Source: an uncultured Alphaproteobacteria bacterium (lineage in GTDB: Bacteria; Pseudomonadota; Alphaproteobacteria; RUG11792). Taken from it: DNA of 20,088 bases. Made by a program: the position numbers and the translations under genes. Each line of letters opens with the position of its first letter. Within the stretch, counting starts at the first letter, position 1. Below, piece after piece: positions 1-8,045 of this stretch. A model generated the notes under the pieces. It saw only the letters and a program-made list of their open reading frames with translations, had not been told where the DNA came from and ran no database searches. The stretch lies in assembly GCA_958448685.1 (NCBI GenBank), contig CAUDEV010000015.1, positions 1 through 20,088 on the forward strand, given 5' to 3'.

Positions 1-99
1 AAATCAGGTATTTCAGGGACTATGGATAAAAAAGAATCCGCAGAAGGAAAAGTTGCAAATAAATCTGAGAAATCTCCTGTGAGTAAAAAGAAAGATTAA
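1..99 (+). CDS. yajC: C-terminal tail of probable YajC (partial)
   Basis: An open frame runs in from the left edge and ends at a TAA 22 bases before secD. Only the last 32 residues are present. They are hydrophilic and Lys/Glu/Ser-rich and end in SKKKD. YajC, the small SecDF-associated membrane protein, is normally encoded directly upstream of secD and often has a charged, low-complexity tail, so position is the main argument. The conserved membrane segment lies outside the window, so the identity is inferred from context only. Confidence 0.55.
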   Translation, partial: KSGISGTMDKKESAEGKVANKSEKSPVSKKKD

Positions 100-121
100 C
101 AAGGAAAGGAAGAGTAATATT

Positions 122-1720
122 ATGTTGGTAGTTTCAAAATTCAGAGTTATAACAACTTTATTAATTTGCTTTTTGGGATTAGTTTTTGCTCTTCCTTCAT
201 TGGTAAATCAATCTACTTATGACAAATTACCGGCCTTTTTGCAGCATACGGTTAATTTGGGGCTTGAACTCAGAGGCGGATCTCACATTCAATTGGAAGT
301 TGATTTAGCTTCTGTGCAAAGAGAACGCCAGGAAAGTATTATTGATGAAGCCAGAAAACAATTAAGAAAACAAAACATAAAATATAGCAAAATTTTTGTG
401 CAAAACATAAATGGAGAATCTTGTATTTCTATTAGTTTAAAAGACGAATCCGATGCTTCAAATGTGAAAAAGATATTATATAAAATCGAAAAAGAACTGG
501 ATGTTTCCATTAACGAAAAAGATGTTGTTGCAACAATTTCTCAGGCTTTTATGGATGAATTTTCAAAAAGAATTGTGGGAGAATCGATTGAGGTTATTCG
601 TCACAGAATAGATGAATCGGGAACAAAAGAACCAACTATTTTGCGTCAGGGAAAGGATAGAATAGTTGTTCAACTGCCTGGTGTTGAAGATCCTGCCGAA
701 GTAAAAAGATTGCTTGGAAAAACAGCTATCTTGACATTTCATGGAGTTGATGAGGATATGGAGACTATTCCTGCAAAAGCGGATCAAAAAGTTCATTTAC
801 CTTCAAAACCAGGGGTGATGTATCTTCCAGAAGATAGAGGTAATGGTATCGTTTATTATGTACCTATAAAAAAGCAAGTTTCATTAACTGGAAAATCTCT
901 TGTGGACGCTCAGGTTTCAATGGATTCAAGAACAGGATTACCAGGAGTTTCCATAAAATTTGATTCAATTGAAGGCACAAGAAAAATTGCAGAGTTGTCT
1001 GCAAAATATCTTCACAAGCAATTTGCTATGGTTCTTGATGGAAAAGTTTTGAGTGCTCCTGTTTTTCAGGCAGTTTTAAATGATGGAAATGCGCAAATTA
1101 CTGGAAATTTTACAATGGAAGAAGCAACGGAACTTGCACTTCTTTTAAGAGCTGGTTCTCTTCCTGCTCCATTAAACGTTGTTGAAGAAAGGAATGTTGG
1201 CCCAAGTTTGGGCGCTGATTCTATAACAGCTGGAAAGAATGCGACTTTATTTGCTTTCATATTTGTCGCTTCATTTATGATTGCGTCTTATGGAAAATTT
1301 GGATTTTTCTCTGTCATAGCAATTTTCGTGAACATAATGCTTTTATTCGCGTGTTTAACTTTGTTGGGTGCAACATTAACCCTTCCAGGAATTGCTGGTA
1401 TTGCTTTGACAATAGGAACAGCTGTTGATGCAAACGTCCTTATTTATGAACGAATACGAGAAGAAATGCGTATGGGGATTAGGGCTGCTATGGCTATATC
1501 TCAGGGATATAAAATGGCAATGATGACGATTATTGATTCAAACTTGACAACATTAGTGGGATCTATAGTTCTTTATGAATTTGGCTCGGGTCCAATTCGT
1601 GGATTCGCTGTCACATTAGCTCTTGGTACGATGATATCGTTATTTACGACCTTTTCTTTGACAAAATCGATCATAGCTTTTTGGATGAAGAGAAATAAGA
1701 ACAAAGAGATTATTATATAA
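122..1720 (+). CDS. secD: Protein translocase subunit SecD
   Basis: SecD works with SecF (and YajC) at the SecYEG channel in the inner membrane, where it uses the proton motive force to pull exported proteins through. The 532-residue protein has an N-terminal membrane segment (about residues 8-27) and the conserved LGLELRGGSH motif near residue 46. A large periplasmic P1 region follows, then a C-terminal block of hydrophobic helices (from about 378). The family signature GTAVDANVLIYERIREEM, with its functional Asp, lies near residues 430-450. The length is typical of alphaproteobacterial SecD, shorter than the roughly 615 residues of E. coli. The start is supported by a strong purine-rich ribosome site (AAGGAAAGG, about 100-108). 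It lies in an operon with yajC and secF. Confidence 0.97.
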   Translation: MLVVSKFRVITTLLICFLGLVFALPSLVNQSTYDKLPAFLQHTVNLGLELRGGSHIQLEVDLASVQRERQESIIDEARKQLRKQNIKYSKIFVQNINGESCISISLKDESDASNVKKILYKIEKELDVSINEKDVVATISQAFMDEFSKRIVGESIEVIRHRIDESGTKEPTILRQGKDRIVVQLPGVEDPAEVKRLLGKTAILTFHGVDEDMETIPAKADQKVHLPSKPGVMYLPEDRGNGIVYYVPIKKQVSLTGKSLVDAQVSMDSRTGLPGVSIKFDSIEGTRKIAELSAKYLHKQFAMVLDGKVLSAPVFQAVLNDGNAQITGNFTMEEATELALLLRAGSLPAPLNVVEERNVGPSLGADSITAGKNATLFAFIFVASFMIASYGKFGFFSVIAIFVNIMLLFACLTLLGATLTLPGIAGIALTIGTAVDANVLIYERIREEMRMGIRAAMAISQGYKMAMMTIIDSNLTTLVGSIVLYEFGSGPIRGFAVTLALGTMISLFTTFSLTKSIIAFWMKRNKNKEIII

Positions 1721-1726
1721 AAGGAG
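1721..1726 (+). promoter_or_regulatory. Shine-Dalgarno site of secF
   Basis: AAGGAG lies directly after the secD stop codon and 11 bases before the secF ATG. It is the best ribosome binding site in the window and fixes the secF start at 1738. Confidence 0.75.
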
Positions 1727-1737
1727 AACTAAGTACT

Positions 1738-2670
1738 ATGTTTCGTTTACATTTAATTCCGTATGGAACCAAATTTGACATCATCGGAAAAAGTAGATAT
1801 ATGTTTACAATCGCAATTGCTGCAATAGTTACTTGTTTTGCTTTTATAATTTTCAAAGGCATGAATTATGGTATCGATTTCAAGGGAGGATATATATTTG
1901 AGGTAAAAATGCCATCAGAGCCTGATATCCAATCTCTTCGAGATAAATTAGGATCATTAAATTTAGGAGAAGTTGCCATACAGCAATTTGGGGCAAAAGA
2001 AGATTTAATGATAAAACTTGAAAAACCAGAAGAAGGAAAAAATCAGGCGTTAGCTATTCAAAAAGTGAAAGATACACTGGGAGACGGAGTTGTTTATAAA
2101 AAAGTTGAAACAGTTGGACCAAAAGTTGGAAGTGAGCTTGTTTCAAATGCGATAAAAGCTGTCACATTTGCACTTATAGCTATGTTACTTTATATCGCTG
2201 TGAGATTCGAATGGCAATTTGGTGTTTGTGCTGTTGTTGCGCTTTTTCATGATTGTGCAATAATTTTCGGAATGTTTTCAATTTTTCCATTAGAGTTTAG
2301 TGAAACGTCGATTACAGCAGTGCTATTAACTGCTAGCTATTCGATAAATGACACGGTTGTTATATTCGATAGGATTCGTGAAAATCTGAAACGATTCAGA
2401 AAAATGGATCTGAAAGATTTAATTAACTTGAGTTTGAACGAAACTTTATCAAGGACAACTTTAACCGCTACAACGACAATATTAGCCGTCTTGTCATTAT
2501 ATCTTTTTGGAGGGAAGATCATTGCTGCGTTAGCTCTTCCTATTATGGTTGGTATTATGGTGGGAACATTCTCTTCAATATTTATTGCCTCACCTCTTTT
2601 GATGTATTTAAATATAAAAAGAGATGATGACAAAGAATCAAAAGACAAATCACCAGCTAATATAGGGTAA
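1738..2670 (+). CDS. secF: Protein translocase subunit SecF
   Basis: SecF is the partner of SecD in the inner-membrane SecDF complex that assists late steps of Sec-dependent export. The 310-residue protein has a first membrane helix at about residues 21-40, followed by the MNYGIDFKGG motif (42-51) and a small periplasmic domain. Five more helices begin near residue 140. The conserved NDTVVIFDRIREN signature (about residues 203-215) contains the Asp that corresponds to the one in SecD. Length and order match the family. It starts 17 bases after secD, so the two are co-transcribed and translated in step. The tail after the last helix is charged (about 20 residues, Lys/Asp-rich). Confidence 0.97.
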   Translation: MFRLHLIPYGTKFDIIGKSRYMFTIAIAAIVTCFAFIIFKGMNYGIDFKGGYIFEVKMPSEPDIQSLRDKLGSLNLGEVAIQQFGAKEDLMIKLEKPEEGKNQALAIQKVKDTLGDGVVYKKVETVGPKVGSELVSNAIKAVTFALIAMLLYIAVRFEWQFGVCAVVALFHDCAIIFGMFSIFPLEFSETSITAVLLTASYSINDTVVIFDRIRENLKRFRKMDLKDLINLSLNETLSRTTLTATTTILAVLSLYLFGGKIIAALALPIMVGIMVGTFSSIFIASPLLMYLNIKRDDDKESKDKSPANIG

Positions 2671-2678
2671 TTATACTA

Positions 2679-2707
2679 TTGATTTTCAGGAATTTTTGTT
2701 GTATAAT
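2679..2707 (+). promoter_or_regulatory. Sigma-70-type promoter for the HELNH protease gene
   Basis: TTGATT (2679-2684), a 17-base spacer and a perfect TATAAT (2702-2707) lie just after the secF stop codon and about 45 bases before the next ATG. This suggests that the following gene is transcribed independently of yajC-secDF. It is a pattern match only. Confidence 0.6.
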
Positions 2708-2750
2708 TTCAATATAAATTTAAGTTAATATTTTTACAGGATGTAAATTT

Positions 2751-4028
2751 ATGAAATTATATAACAAGATATTTAGTACATTTTTTGTTTTTTCTTTATT
2801 TTTCTGCTTTTCTATGGATGCCGGTGATGCAACAAGTGGACCAGGAGCTGTTCCTGAGGTGCTATTTACATGTGATAAATACACCGAAGAGTTTAATCGG
2901 TTTTCTAAACGTATTAATCCAGAAAGACGAGCTGCTTTTGATGCTTTGATCAGAGATATTGAAGAACCAGAGATAATACAAGATATAAGAGTGATATCTC
3001 CAGATTCTATTATCGATTATGTAAAAGCCAAAGCGTCTGTCAAGTTTCAAAAATTTGAGGATGCATACGGGCCTGTATCGGACTTACTTAAAGACAAAGA
3101 TGGTATTTTAGAAGTGATGTCAGGCACGAAAATATCATACGGGAGAAAATTACCAAAAGAACCAGCTGATCAAGATGATAAATATGGAATTTTCCCCTCT
3201 AACGCTCGCATGGGAAACGGTAAAACTTTAGAGGGTTCATTTAAGGACTTAATAAATGAAACGTTGAAGACAGAGTTTGGAATGAAAACATTAACTTTGT
3301 TTTTGATTTGTCATCATTGCTTGGGAGCCCCTGGCTTTGAACCAGGTAGTGAGTTGTTGATAGTGCTAGGTGATTTCGCATCTGGGTATCCTATGCTTCG
3401 ATTAGATTTGGAGGGGAGCGAATCAGATGAAGATTCAATATGTGGTCCGCTTAGTATAGATAGATCTGGGAAAACTCTTGAATTTAGGCCGGGAATGATT
3501 AACCCTTTTGTGGCCTTTTGTCATGAATTAAATCATGCAACACACTTTATGTTAGGAATGACAAGTAAATTGCCAATTGATGCCGACACATATTTGAGAA
3601 ATCCGTTTTTGAGAGAATTGATTGCTGGAAACATCGAAGAAATTAAGGCAAAGATAATACCAGAATTTAGAAAACATGGCCTACACATATACGGGAGTTG
3701 TGATCGTGAGGCGGCGCTTATAATTCAATCTATGGTTATGAATGCAGAAGAATTTAACAATATTTTGGGGCTAGAACTTATAGGTAATGTTTTATATATA
3801 AACGAATTGAGCGATATTTATCAATATTTATCAACTGGAGATTTCTTTAGATTTGGGTATATAGATAATAGCGCTAGAGCAGTATCTTTATATTTTTGCG
3901 ATTATGGTGATAGTGTGTGTAAATATTTGATGTTTGATTTTGTAACAAAAAATGTTCCAACAGAACGGGCATTCAAGGTTTTGCTTCAACTACATGGTTT
4001 GGATAAAAAAGAGGTCCAGAAAAAATAG
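2751..4028 (+). CDS. Secreted zinc metallopeptidase-like protein (HELNH motif, M91-like)
   Basis: A 425-residue protein not recognised as a named gene. Residues 1-25 look like a Sec signal peptide: Lys at 2 and 6, then a Phe-rich hydrophobic core at about 8-21. The body is soluble. The sequence CHELNHATHF places an HExxH zinc motif at His258, Glu259 and His262. A possible third ligand is Glu320 in SCDREAALI, 58 residues downstream, followed by an NILGLE segment. This layout resembles the M91 family, which includes the type III effector NleD, but the match is motif-level only. The likely role is an exported protease acting outside the cell or in a host; this is inference. It has its own promoter and an AGGA ribosome site about 9 bases before the ATG. 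No secretion-system genes are in the window. Base composition resembles the neighbours. Confidence 0.7.
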   Translation: MKLYNKIFSTFFVFSLFFCFSMDAGDATSGPGAVPEVLFTCDKYTEEFNRFSKRINPERRAAFDALIRDIEEPEIIQDIRVISPDSIIDYVKAKASVKFQKFEDAYGPVSDLLKDKDGILEVMSGTKISYGRKLPKEPADQDDKYGIFPSNARMGNGKTLEGSFKDLINETLKTEFGMKTLTLFLICHHCLGAPGFEPGSELLIVLGDFASGYPMLRLDLEGSESDEDSICGPLSIDRSGKTLEFRPGMINPFVAFCHELNHATHFMLGMTSKLPIDADTYLRNPFLRELIAGNIEEIKAKIIPEFRKHGLHIYGSCDREAALIIQSMVMNAEEFNNILGLELIGNVLYINELSDIYQYLSTGDFFRFGYIDNSARAVSLYFCDYGDSVCKYLMFDFVTKNVPTERAFKVLLQLHGLDKKEVQKK

Positions 4029-4091
4029 TTTAATATGGCTATATCAAACGTGGTAGAATTGAGATAGTATTCGGTTTTCTATAGAGAGAAT

Positions 4092-4811
4092 ATGGTAAAA
4101 AGATTTCTATCAAGAAAAGCAGATGAATTACGCCAAATTGCATTGATTCCAAATTATTATCCTCATGGAGATGGTTCTTGTTTCGTTAAATTTGGAAGGA
4201 CACATGTTATTTGTGCGGCAACTATTGATGAAAGAGTGCCTATATTCTTAAAAAACACAAAAACAGGCTGGGTTACTGCTGAATATGGTATGCTTCCTTG
4301 CTCTTGTCAAGATAGAACAGAAAGAGAAGCCGCAAAAGGGAAACAATCTGGAAGAACGATGGAAATCCAGAGATTAATAGGTCGCTCCTTAAGATCCATT
4401 GTTGATTTATCTGTTTTAGGAGAAAGGCAAATAAAGATAGATTGTGACGTGATACAAGCTGATGGAGGGACAAGAACAGCATCTATAACTGGAGGGTATG
4501 TTGCTTTATATCTGGCATGTCAGAAGCTTTTAAAACAGCATAAAATTTCTGAAAATCCAATTAAAAATCATGTCGTTGCTATATCTTGTGGAATTGTTAA
4601 TAATGAACCATTGTTAGATTTGGATTATTCTGAAGATTCTAATGCTGAAGTTGATTCTAATTTTATATTATCAGATGATAAAATAATAGAAATACAATCT
4701 TGTGGAGAAAAGCGGCCTTTTTCTGAAGAAGAATTTTTAACTCTTTTGGAATATGCAAAAAAGGCTCGTTTCGAATTAATTGAGAAACAAAAAGCAACTC
4801 TTGGAATTTGA
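4092..4811 (+). CDS. rph: Ribonuclease PH
   Basis: RNase PH is a phosphate-dependent 3'-to-5' exoribonuclease that trims the 3' ends of tRNA precursors in the cytoplasm. The 239 residues match the family's usual length. Visible signatures are KFGRTHVICAATID (about 33-46), the GRTMEIQRLIGRSLRS block (87-102) that carries the phosphate-binding arginine, and DCDVIQADGGTRTASITGG (117-135). The ATG is preceded by AGAGAGA. The gene abuts cca, which acts on the same tRNA 3' ends, so the pairing is functional. In many Alphaproteobacteria rph is instead beside hrcA, which is not here. Confidence 0.96.
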   Translation: MVKRFLSRKADELRQIALIPNYYPHGDGSCFVKFGRTHVICAATIDERVPIFLKNTKTGWVTAEYGMLPCSCQDRTEREAAKGKQSGRTMEIQRLIGRSLRSIVDLSVLGERQIKIDCDVIQADGGTRTASITGGYVALYLACQKLLKQHKISENPIKNHVVAISCGIVNNEPLLDLDYSEDSNAEVDSNFILSDDKIIEIQSCGEKRPFSEEEFLTLLEYAKKARFELIEKQKATLGI

Positions 4812-5927
4812 ATGACAAATCATGAATTTTATTTTCTAAAACTTAATGAAACAAAAAAGTTATTCAAAATATTAAAAGATAATTCTATAGAAGCAAGATT
4901 TGTTGGCGGATGCGTTCGAGATACGTTTTTAGATTTTGAGAATAATGATTTTGATATTGCTGTTAATAAAAATATTTTTGAATTGATGGAAATATTGAAA
5001 AAATCAGGAATAAAATGCATTCCGACTGGTATAAAATATGGCTCAATTACAGTAATCATAAATAAGGTTAAATTCGAAATAACGCAGTTACGAAAAGATA
5101 TAAATTGCTCAGGAAGAAAATGTGATACTAAAAAAGTTTCAGATTTTGGAGAAGATGCAAAACGCAGGGATTTTACGATAAATTCTATTTATGTTTCAGA
5201 AAACGGAGAAATATTCGATTATTTTAATGGTATCTCTGATTTAATGAATCATCGAGTCAAATTTATTGGGGATGCGGAAAGTCGTATTAAAGAAGATTAT
5301 TTGAGGATTTTAAGATATTATAGATTTGCCACAAAACTTGGTGACTTTTCAGATAGATATTATGAGGTTATTAAAAGGTTATCTGAAAACTTAGAAAAGA
5401 TATCAATAGAACGAATTCAAAAAGAATTATTCCTGATATTGATTTTACCAAATAACCTAAAAATATTTAACTTTATTTATAAAAATAATATTTTTTCAAA
5501 TCTCAATTTAAAAAATTATGAAACGCTTCTTAATATTTCTCATTCTGCTCCTTTTGAATTGAAAGCTTATATATTATTTGGTTACGATGTTCTAATTCAT
5601 AAATTCAAACTTCCACGGAATTTGAAGAAGCTTTTTAAAGATTTTAAAATTTTTGAGAAGGAACCACTTATATATTGCTCTTATAAAAAAGAAAAAGAGT
5701 TTGCAGAAAATATAAAATTGATCAAACTTATTTATTATAACATAAAAGAGGAATTTCCCAAAGATGTTAAATTTCCAGATTTTCCGATTAATTATTGTGA
5801 TTTGCCTCCAGATATTTCATTTGCCAATAGAAAATTAAAAGCTTGTGAAAAGTGGTGGGTGTGTAATAATTTCATACCCGACAAAGAAGAATGTTTGAAT
5901 TTTATTGATATTAACTCAAAATTTTGA
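4812..5927 (+). CDS. cca: CCA tRNA nucleotidyltransferase / poly(A) polymerase family
   Basis: This class II nucleotidyltransferase adds or repairs the CCA end of tRNAs. The 371 residues contain the VGGCVRD motif (31-37) and the metal-binding NDFDIAV strand, with Asp46 and Asp48 as the catalytic carboxylates. Further on are the ribose/base-recognition segment RRDFTINSIY (about 117-126) and the RIKEDYLRILRYYRFA motif (about 159-174). The ATG follows the rph stop codon with no spacer, indicating translational coupling. The C-terminal half is Lys- and Asn-rich and less conserved. A poly(A) polymerase assignment cannot be excluded, because both activities occur in this family, but no second copy is visible here and the rph partner favours CCA addition. 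Confidence 0.92.
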   Translation: MTNHEFYFLKLNETKKLFKILKDNSIEARFVGGCVRDTFLDFENNDFDIAVNKNIFELMEILKKSGIKCIPTGIKYGSITVIINKVKFEITQLRKDINCSGRKCDTKKVSDFGEDAKRRDFTINSIYVSENGEIFDYFNGISDLMNHRVKFIGDAESRIKEDYLRILRYYRFATKLGDFSDRYYEVIKRLSENLEKISIERIQKELFLILILPNNLKIFNFIYKNNIFSNLNLKNYETLLNISHSAPFELKAYILFGYDVLIHKFKLPRNLKKLFKDFKIFEKEPLIYCSYKKEKEFAENIKLIKLIYYNIKEEFPKDVKFPDFPINYCDLPPDISFANRKLKACEKWWVCNNFIPDKEECLNFIDINSKF

Positions 5928-5966
5928 GAAAATATATAATATAATACAATGGGTTTATTGGCAAAG

Positions 5967-6764
5967 ATGAATTTTTGGATTGTAGATACATTTGCAAAAG
6001 AATTATTTCAAGGTATTCCTTCTGCTGTATTTTTTGTTGAAAATTTATATAATGACGAGTTATTACAGAATATAGCCATGGAGATAAATACTCCTGAAAC
6101 GATTTTTCTGAAAGATTTACAAAATGGAGATTTTGAATCAGTTTGTTTTACACCAAAATCTAAAGGTTTGTTTTTTGGAAATAGCTTATTTGCGGCGGCT
6201 AAAGTTATATATGAAAAAACAAGATCCAAAGAATTTAAGATAATATCAGGAATCAGGATTTTCGCTGTAAAAATAACTGATTCTAATCAAATACAAATTC
6301 GTTTTTCAACAGTCAATTTGAATAAAGTGACAATGCCGCTTAATTTGGATAAGGCATTAAATGATGAAATAATAGTTTCTCTTGCTGAATGTAAAGATGA
6401 GTTAATCATAGAAATAAGAAGCCCAAAGCGTCTTATTAATCTAAATCCGAATATAGATATATTGTCAAATATTGGATATAATTCATTCGTAATCACAACT
6501 GATACACATTTTGAAACAAATGCGGATTATGATTTTTGTGCAAAAGTATTTGCTCCGAAATTAGGCTTGTATAATAGTTTAATTTCACCTATAGCAAACA
6601 CGAAATTAGCTGCGTATTGGTTCAATCGCATGAATAAAAATCAGTTTGTAAGTGCCTTTGTATCAGAAAATAGAAACACATATTCCCATATAGAATATGA
6701 TGATGAATTTACATATATAACCGGCGATTGTTTGATTTCGACATCAGGAGATTTTCGAGATTAA
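5967..6764 (+). CDS. PhzF-family protein, divergent, probably without isomerase activity
   Basis: The fold family is recognisable from FWIVDTFAKELFQGIPSAVF at the N-terminus, PETIFL (Glu44, the position of the catalytic Glu of PhzF) and KVFAPKLGLYNS...LAAYW near the C-terminus. PhzF proteins are isomerases or epimerases with a twin-barrel fold. Two otherwise conserved elements are changed. The G-H of the GHAT/GHPT motif is G-N (GNSLFAAAKVIY), and the DPVTGSAHC loop reads SLISPIANT with spacing preserved. The reading frame is intact, so this is divergence rather than a broken gene. The chosen start at 5967 gives MNFWIVD, as in family members. An upstream in-frame ATG at 5949 would add MGLLAK. 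It follows cca by 39 bases and may be co-transcribed. Its substrate is unknown. Confidence 0.75.
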   Translation: MNFWIVDTFAKELFQGIPSAVFFVENLYNDELLQNIAMEINTPETIFLKDLQNGDFESVCFTPKSKGLFFGNSLFAAAKVIYEKTRSKEFKIISGIRIFAVKITDSNQIQIRFSTVNLNKVTMPLNLDKALNDEIIVSLAECKDELIIEIRSPKRLINLNPNIDILSNIGYNSFVITTDTHFETNADYDFCAKVFAPKLGLYNSLISPIANTKLAAYWFNRMNKNQFVSAFVSENRNTYSHIEYDDEFTYITGDCLISTSGDFRD

Positions 6765-7087
6765 AATGTCTGTTAATTTGTTGTATTGAGAGGTAAATTT
6801 AGATTGGCTAGTTTTCATTAAAAACTGTGGATTTGGAGAATATTGATCATTAAATGGGCTTTTGGACATCGTGATTAAAAATGTATGATTGTATGGGATT
6901 TGAGGAAATACTGCAAGTTTACGCTGATCCTTATGAAGAACTATAAAGATTTCCCGTCAAAATTTTAACCCAATCAAATGCTAAAGTGAATCTCTCTTTT
7001 CAAAATTTTATAATATTAATGGGATGAATTATATCCAATATCTGGAATTCTTAACTTTATTTTTTCATAAGTTCAATATGACAACAG
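6765..7087. other. Non-coding, decayed region downstream of the PhzF-like gene
   Basis: All frames are closed by frequent stops. I see no intact gene, tRNA or convincing terminator here. The only recognisable item is a possible short transposase remnant near 6890-6945, listed separately. The stretch looks like sequence left by past insertions. Confidence 0.6.
6891..6946 (+). pseudogene. Possible IS630-type transposase scrap
   Basis: One frame reads MGFEEILQVYADPYEEL and then a stop. IS630-family transposases carry a segment of the form M-E-x-V/I-L-x-V/L-Y-x-x-P-Y-D before their PVVCxDE catalytic motif, and this short piece resembles it. The nearby FPVK after the stop could be the decayed continuation. 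Only about 17 residues support the call, so chance is a real alternative. Confidence 0.3.
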
Positions 7088-7762
7088 TATTATACAGGTT
7101 CAAACAGATATGAGACAAAAAGGATAACGAGGATTCGTTATTTTTGTATAACCAAAAAGTCTCCTAAAATATTATAAAAAATGCTGAGAGATTGGTGAAA
7201 TCATGGAAATTAATACACAAACAAAAAGTAAGGACATTTGGATCTCATAAGAAAAATAAGAACCGAGCACAAAACTTATGGAAAACAGAGATAAGTATAA
7301 TTTTAAAAAAGAGATTATGGTATTGAAATTAGTGAAAGCTCTGTGGAAAGAATTCTAAAGAAACCTAGTGTGTCAGAGTCATTATCAAGCCCTAGATATA
7401 GGAAATAGAGGAAGTTTACATTGTATGTAAGTGTCGTAAATTTAAGCTTTATTCTCAAATGAAAATAGGAGAAAATGTACAAATCGATCATATGGTAAGA
7501 ACGTTAAATGTCCGTACATAGGGGATATCTTATTAAGTTTATGAAGGCTGTGAATTTATGAAAAATTTTAAAGCAACATGTGAAAAATTAAAGATTCTAT
7601 TATTTGTTTTGTTGCTTGCGTCACCAAAGATTAATGGAAATGTGGTGAATCGCATTATTACAGAAGAATTTTTACATGAAACACTGGAAGATTTCTTAGT
7701 TGTATATTAAATCTGTGTTAGAAGACTCCATTTTTGACTCACATCTTTTGAAACTAATACAG
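7088..7762 (+). mobile_element. Decayed, internally deleted IS481-type insertion sequence
   Basis: The element is bounded by imperfect terminal inverted repeats. The left end (7097-7123) reads GGTTCAAACAGATATGAGAC and continues CAAAAAGG. The right end, reverse-complemented, reads GTTTCAAAAGATGTGAGTC and continues AAAAATGG. Between them lies a transposase pseudogene in the + orientation. The total of about 675 bp is well short of the roughly 1 kb usual for IS481 elements, because the middle of the catalytic domain is missing. It sits between the PhzF-like gene and the rpmF promoter. A second, solo left end in inverted orientation occurs at about 18035-18142. The exact outer boundaries are uncertain by several bases, and no target duplication could be established. 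Confidence 0.7.
7190..7710 (+). pseudogene. IS481-family transposase remnant
   Basis: Fragments in family order are readable across stops and frameshifts: RTEHKTYGKQR, then YGIEISESSVERILKK (the helix-turn-helix segment, about 7316-7366). SPRYRK-RKFT follows, then KIGENVQIDHMV (7462-7497), which holds the first catalytic Asp of the DDE core. After a stop, GCEFMKNFKATCEKLKI and LASPKINGNV correspond to the family's DGGSEF(M)...SPKxNGxVER region with the second Asp already lost. About 50 codons between QIDHM and GCEFM are missing. Two compensating frameshifts lie around 7285-7310. No function is expected. Confidence 0.75.
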
Positions 7763-7776
7763 TTCATAAGAAAATC

Positions 7777-7805
7777 TTGACTGAAAATGCTATATATGAG
7801 ATAAT
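7777..7805 (+). promoter_or_regulatory. Sigma-70-type promoter of the rpmF-plsX-fabH operon
   Basis: TTGACT (7777-7782), a 17-base spacer and GATAAT (7800-7805) precede the rpmF ATG by 36 bases. The promoter begins only about 15 bases outside the right end of the IS481-type remnant, so the insertion just missed it. Confidence 0.6.
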
Positions 7806-7841
7806 AACAAATATTGATAGTAGAAAAATTTTTGGTATAAA

Positions 7842-8027
7842 ATGGCAGTTCCAAAGAAAAAGACTTCAAAATCAAGACAAGGAATGCGAAGAGCACATGA
7901 TTTTGATAAACCTGTTAATGTTATGAAGTGCAGCAATTGTGGAAATCCAGTTATTGCCCACAATGTTTGTAAATTTTGCGGCAATTATGCAGGAAGAAAC
8001 ACAAGAATCGCTAATATTTCTGAATAA
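7842..8027 (+). CDS. rpmF: 50S ribosomal protein L32
   Basis: L32 is a small protein of the large ribosomal subunit. The 61 residues start with the classic MAVPKKKTSKSRQGMRRAHD. They carry a four-cysteine zinc ribbon, CSNCG (31-35) and CKFCG (45-49). The start has no clear Shine-Dalgarno sequence, but the conserved N-terminus fixes it. It is the first gene of an rpmF-plsX-fabH set, the arrangement used in many bacteria to couple ribosome and membrane lipid synthesis. An 18-base gap separates it from plsX. Confidence 0.97.
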   Translation: MAVPKKKTSKSRQGMRRAHDFDKPVNVMKCSNCGNPVIAHNVCKFCGNYAGRNTRIANISE

Positions 8028-8045
8028 TCTTTTGGTATTCCTATA

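Noticed and set aside
5915..5928. Perfect 14-base palindrome CTCAAAATTTTGAG at the cca stop codon
   Set aside because: It has no loop and no T-run and is made mostly of A and T. Such palindromes are expected by chance at this base composition.
7124..7141. Hairpin ATAACGA-GGAT-TCGTTAT followed by T residues, terminator-like
   Set aside because: It lies inside the insertion-sequence left end, is not preserved in the second copy at 18035-18142, and is over 350 bases from the nearest upstream gene. It is probably a chance product of decay.
7558..7710. A 50-codon ORF with an N-terminal hydrophobic stretch that could be read as a small secreted protein
   Set aside because: Its residues (KNFKATCEKLKI ... 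LASPKINGNV) are the C-terminal part of the IS481-type transposase, and the apparent signal peptide is a by-product of decay.
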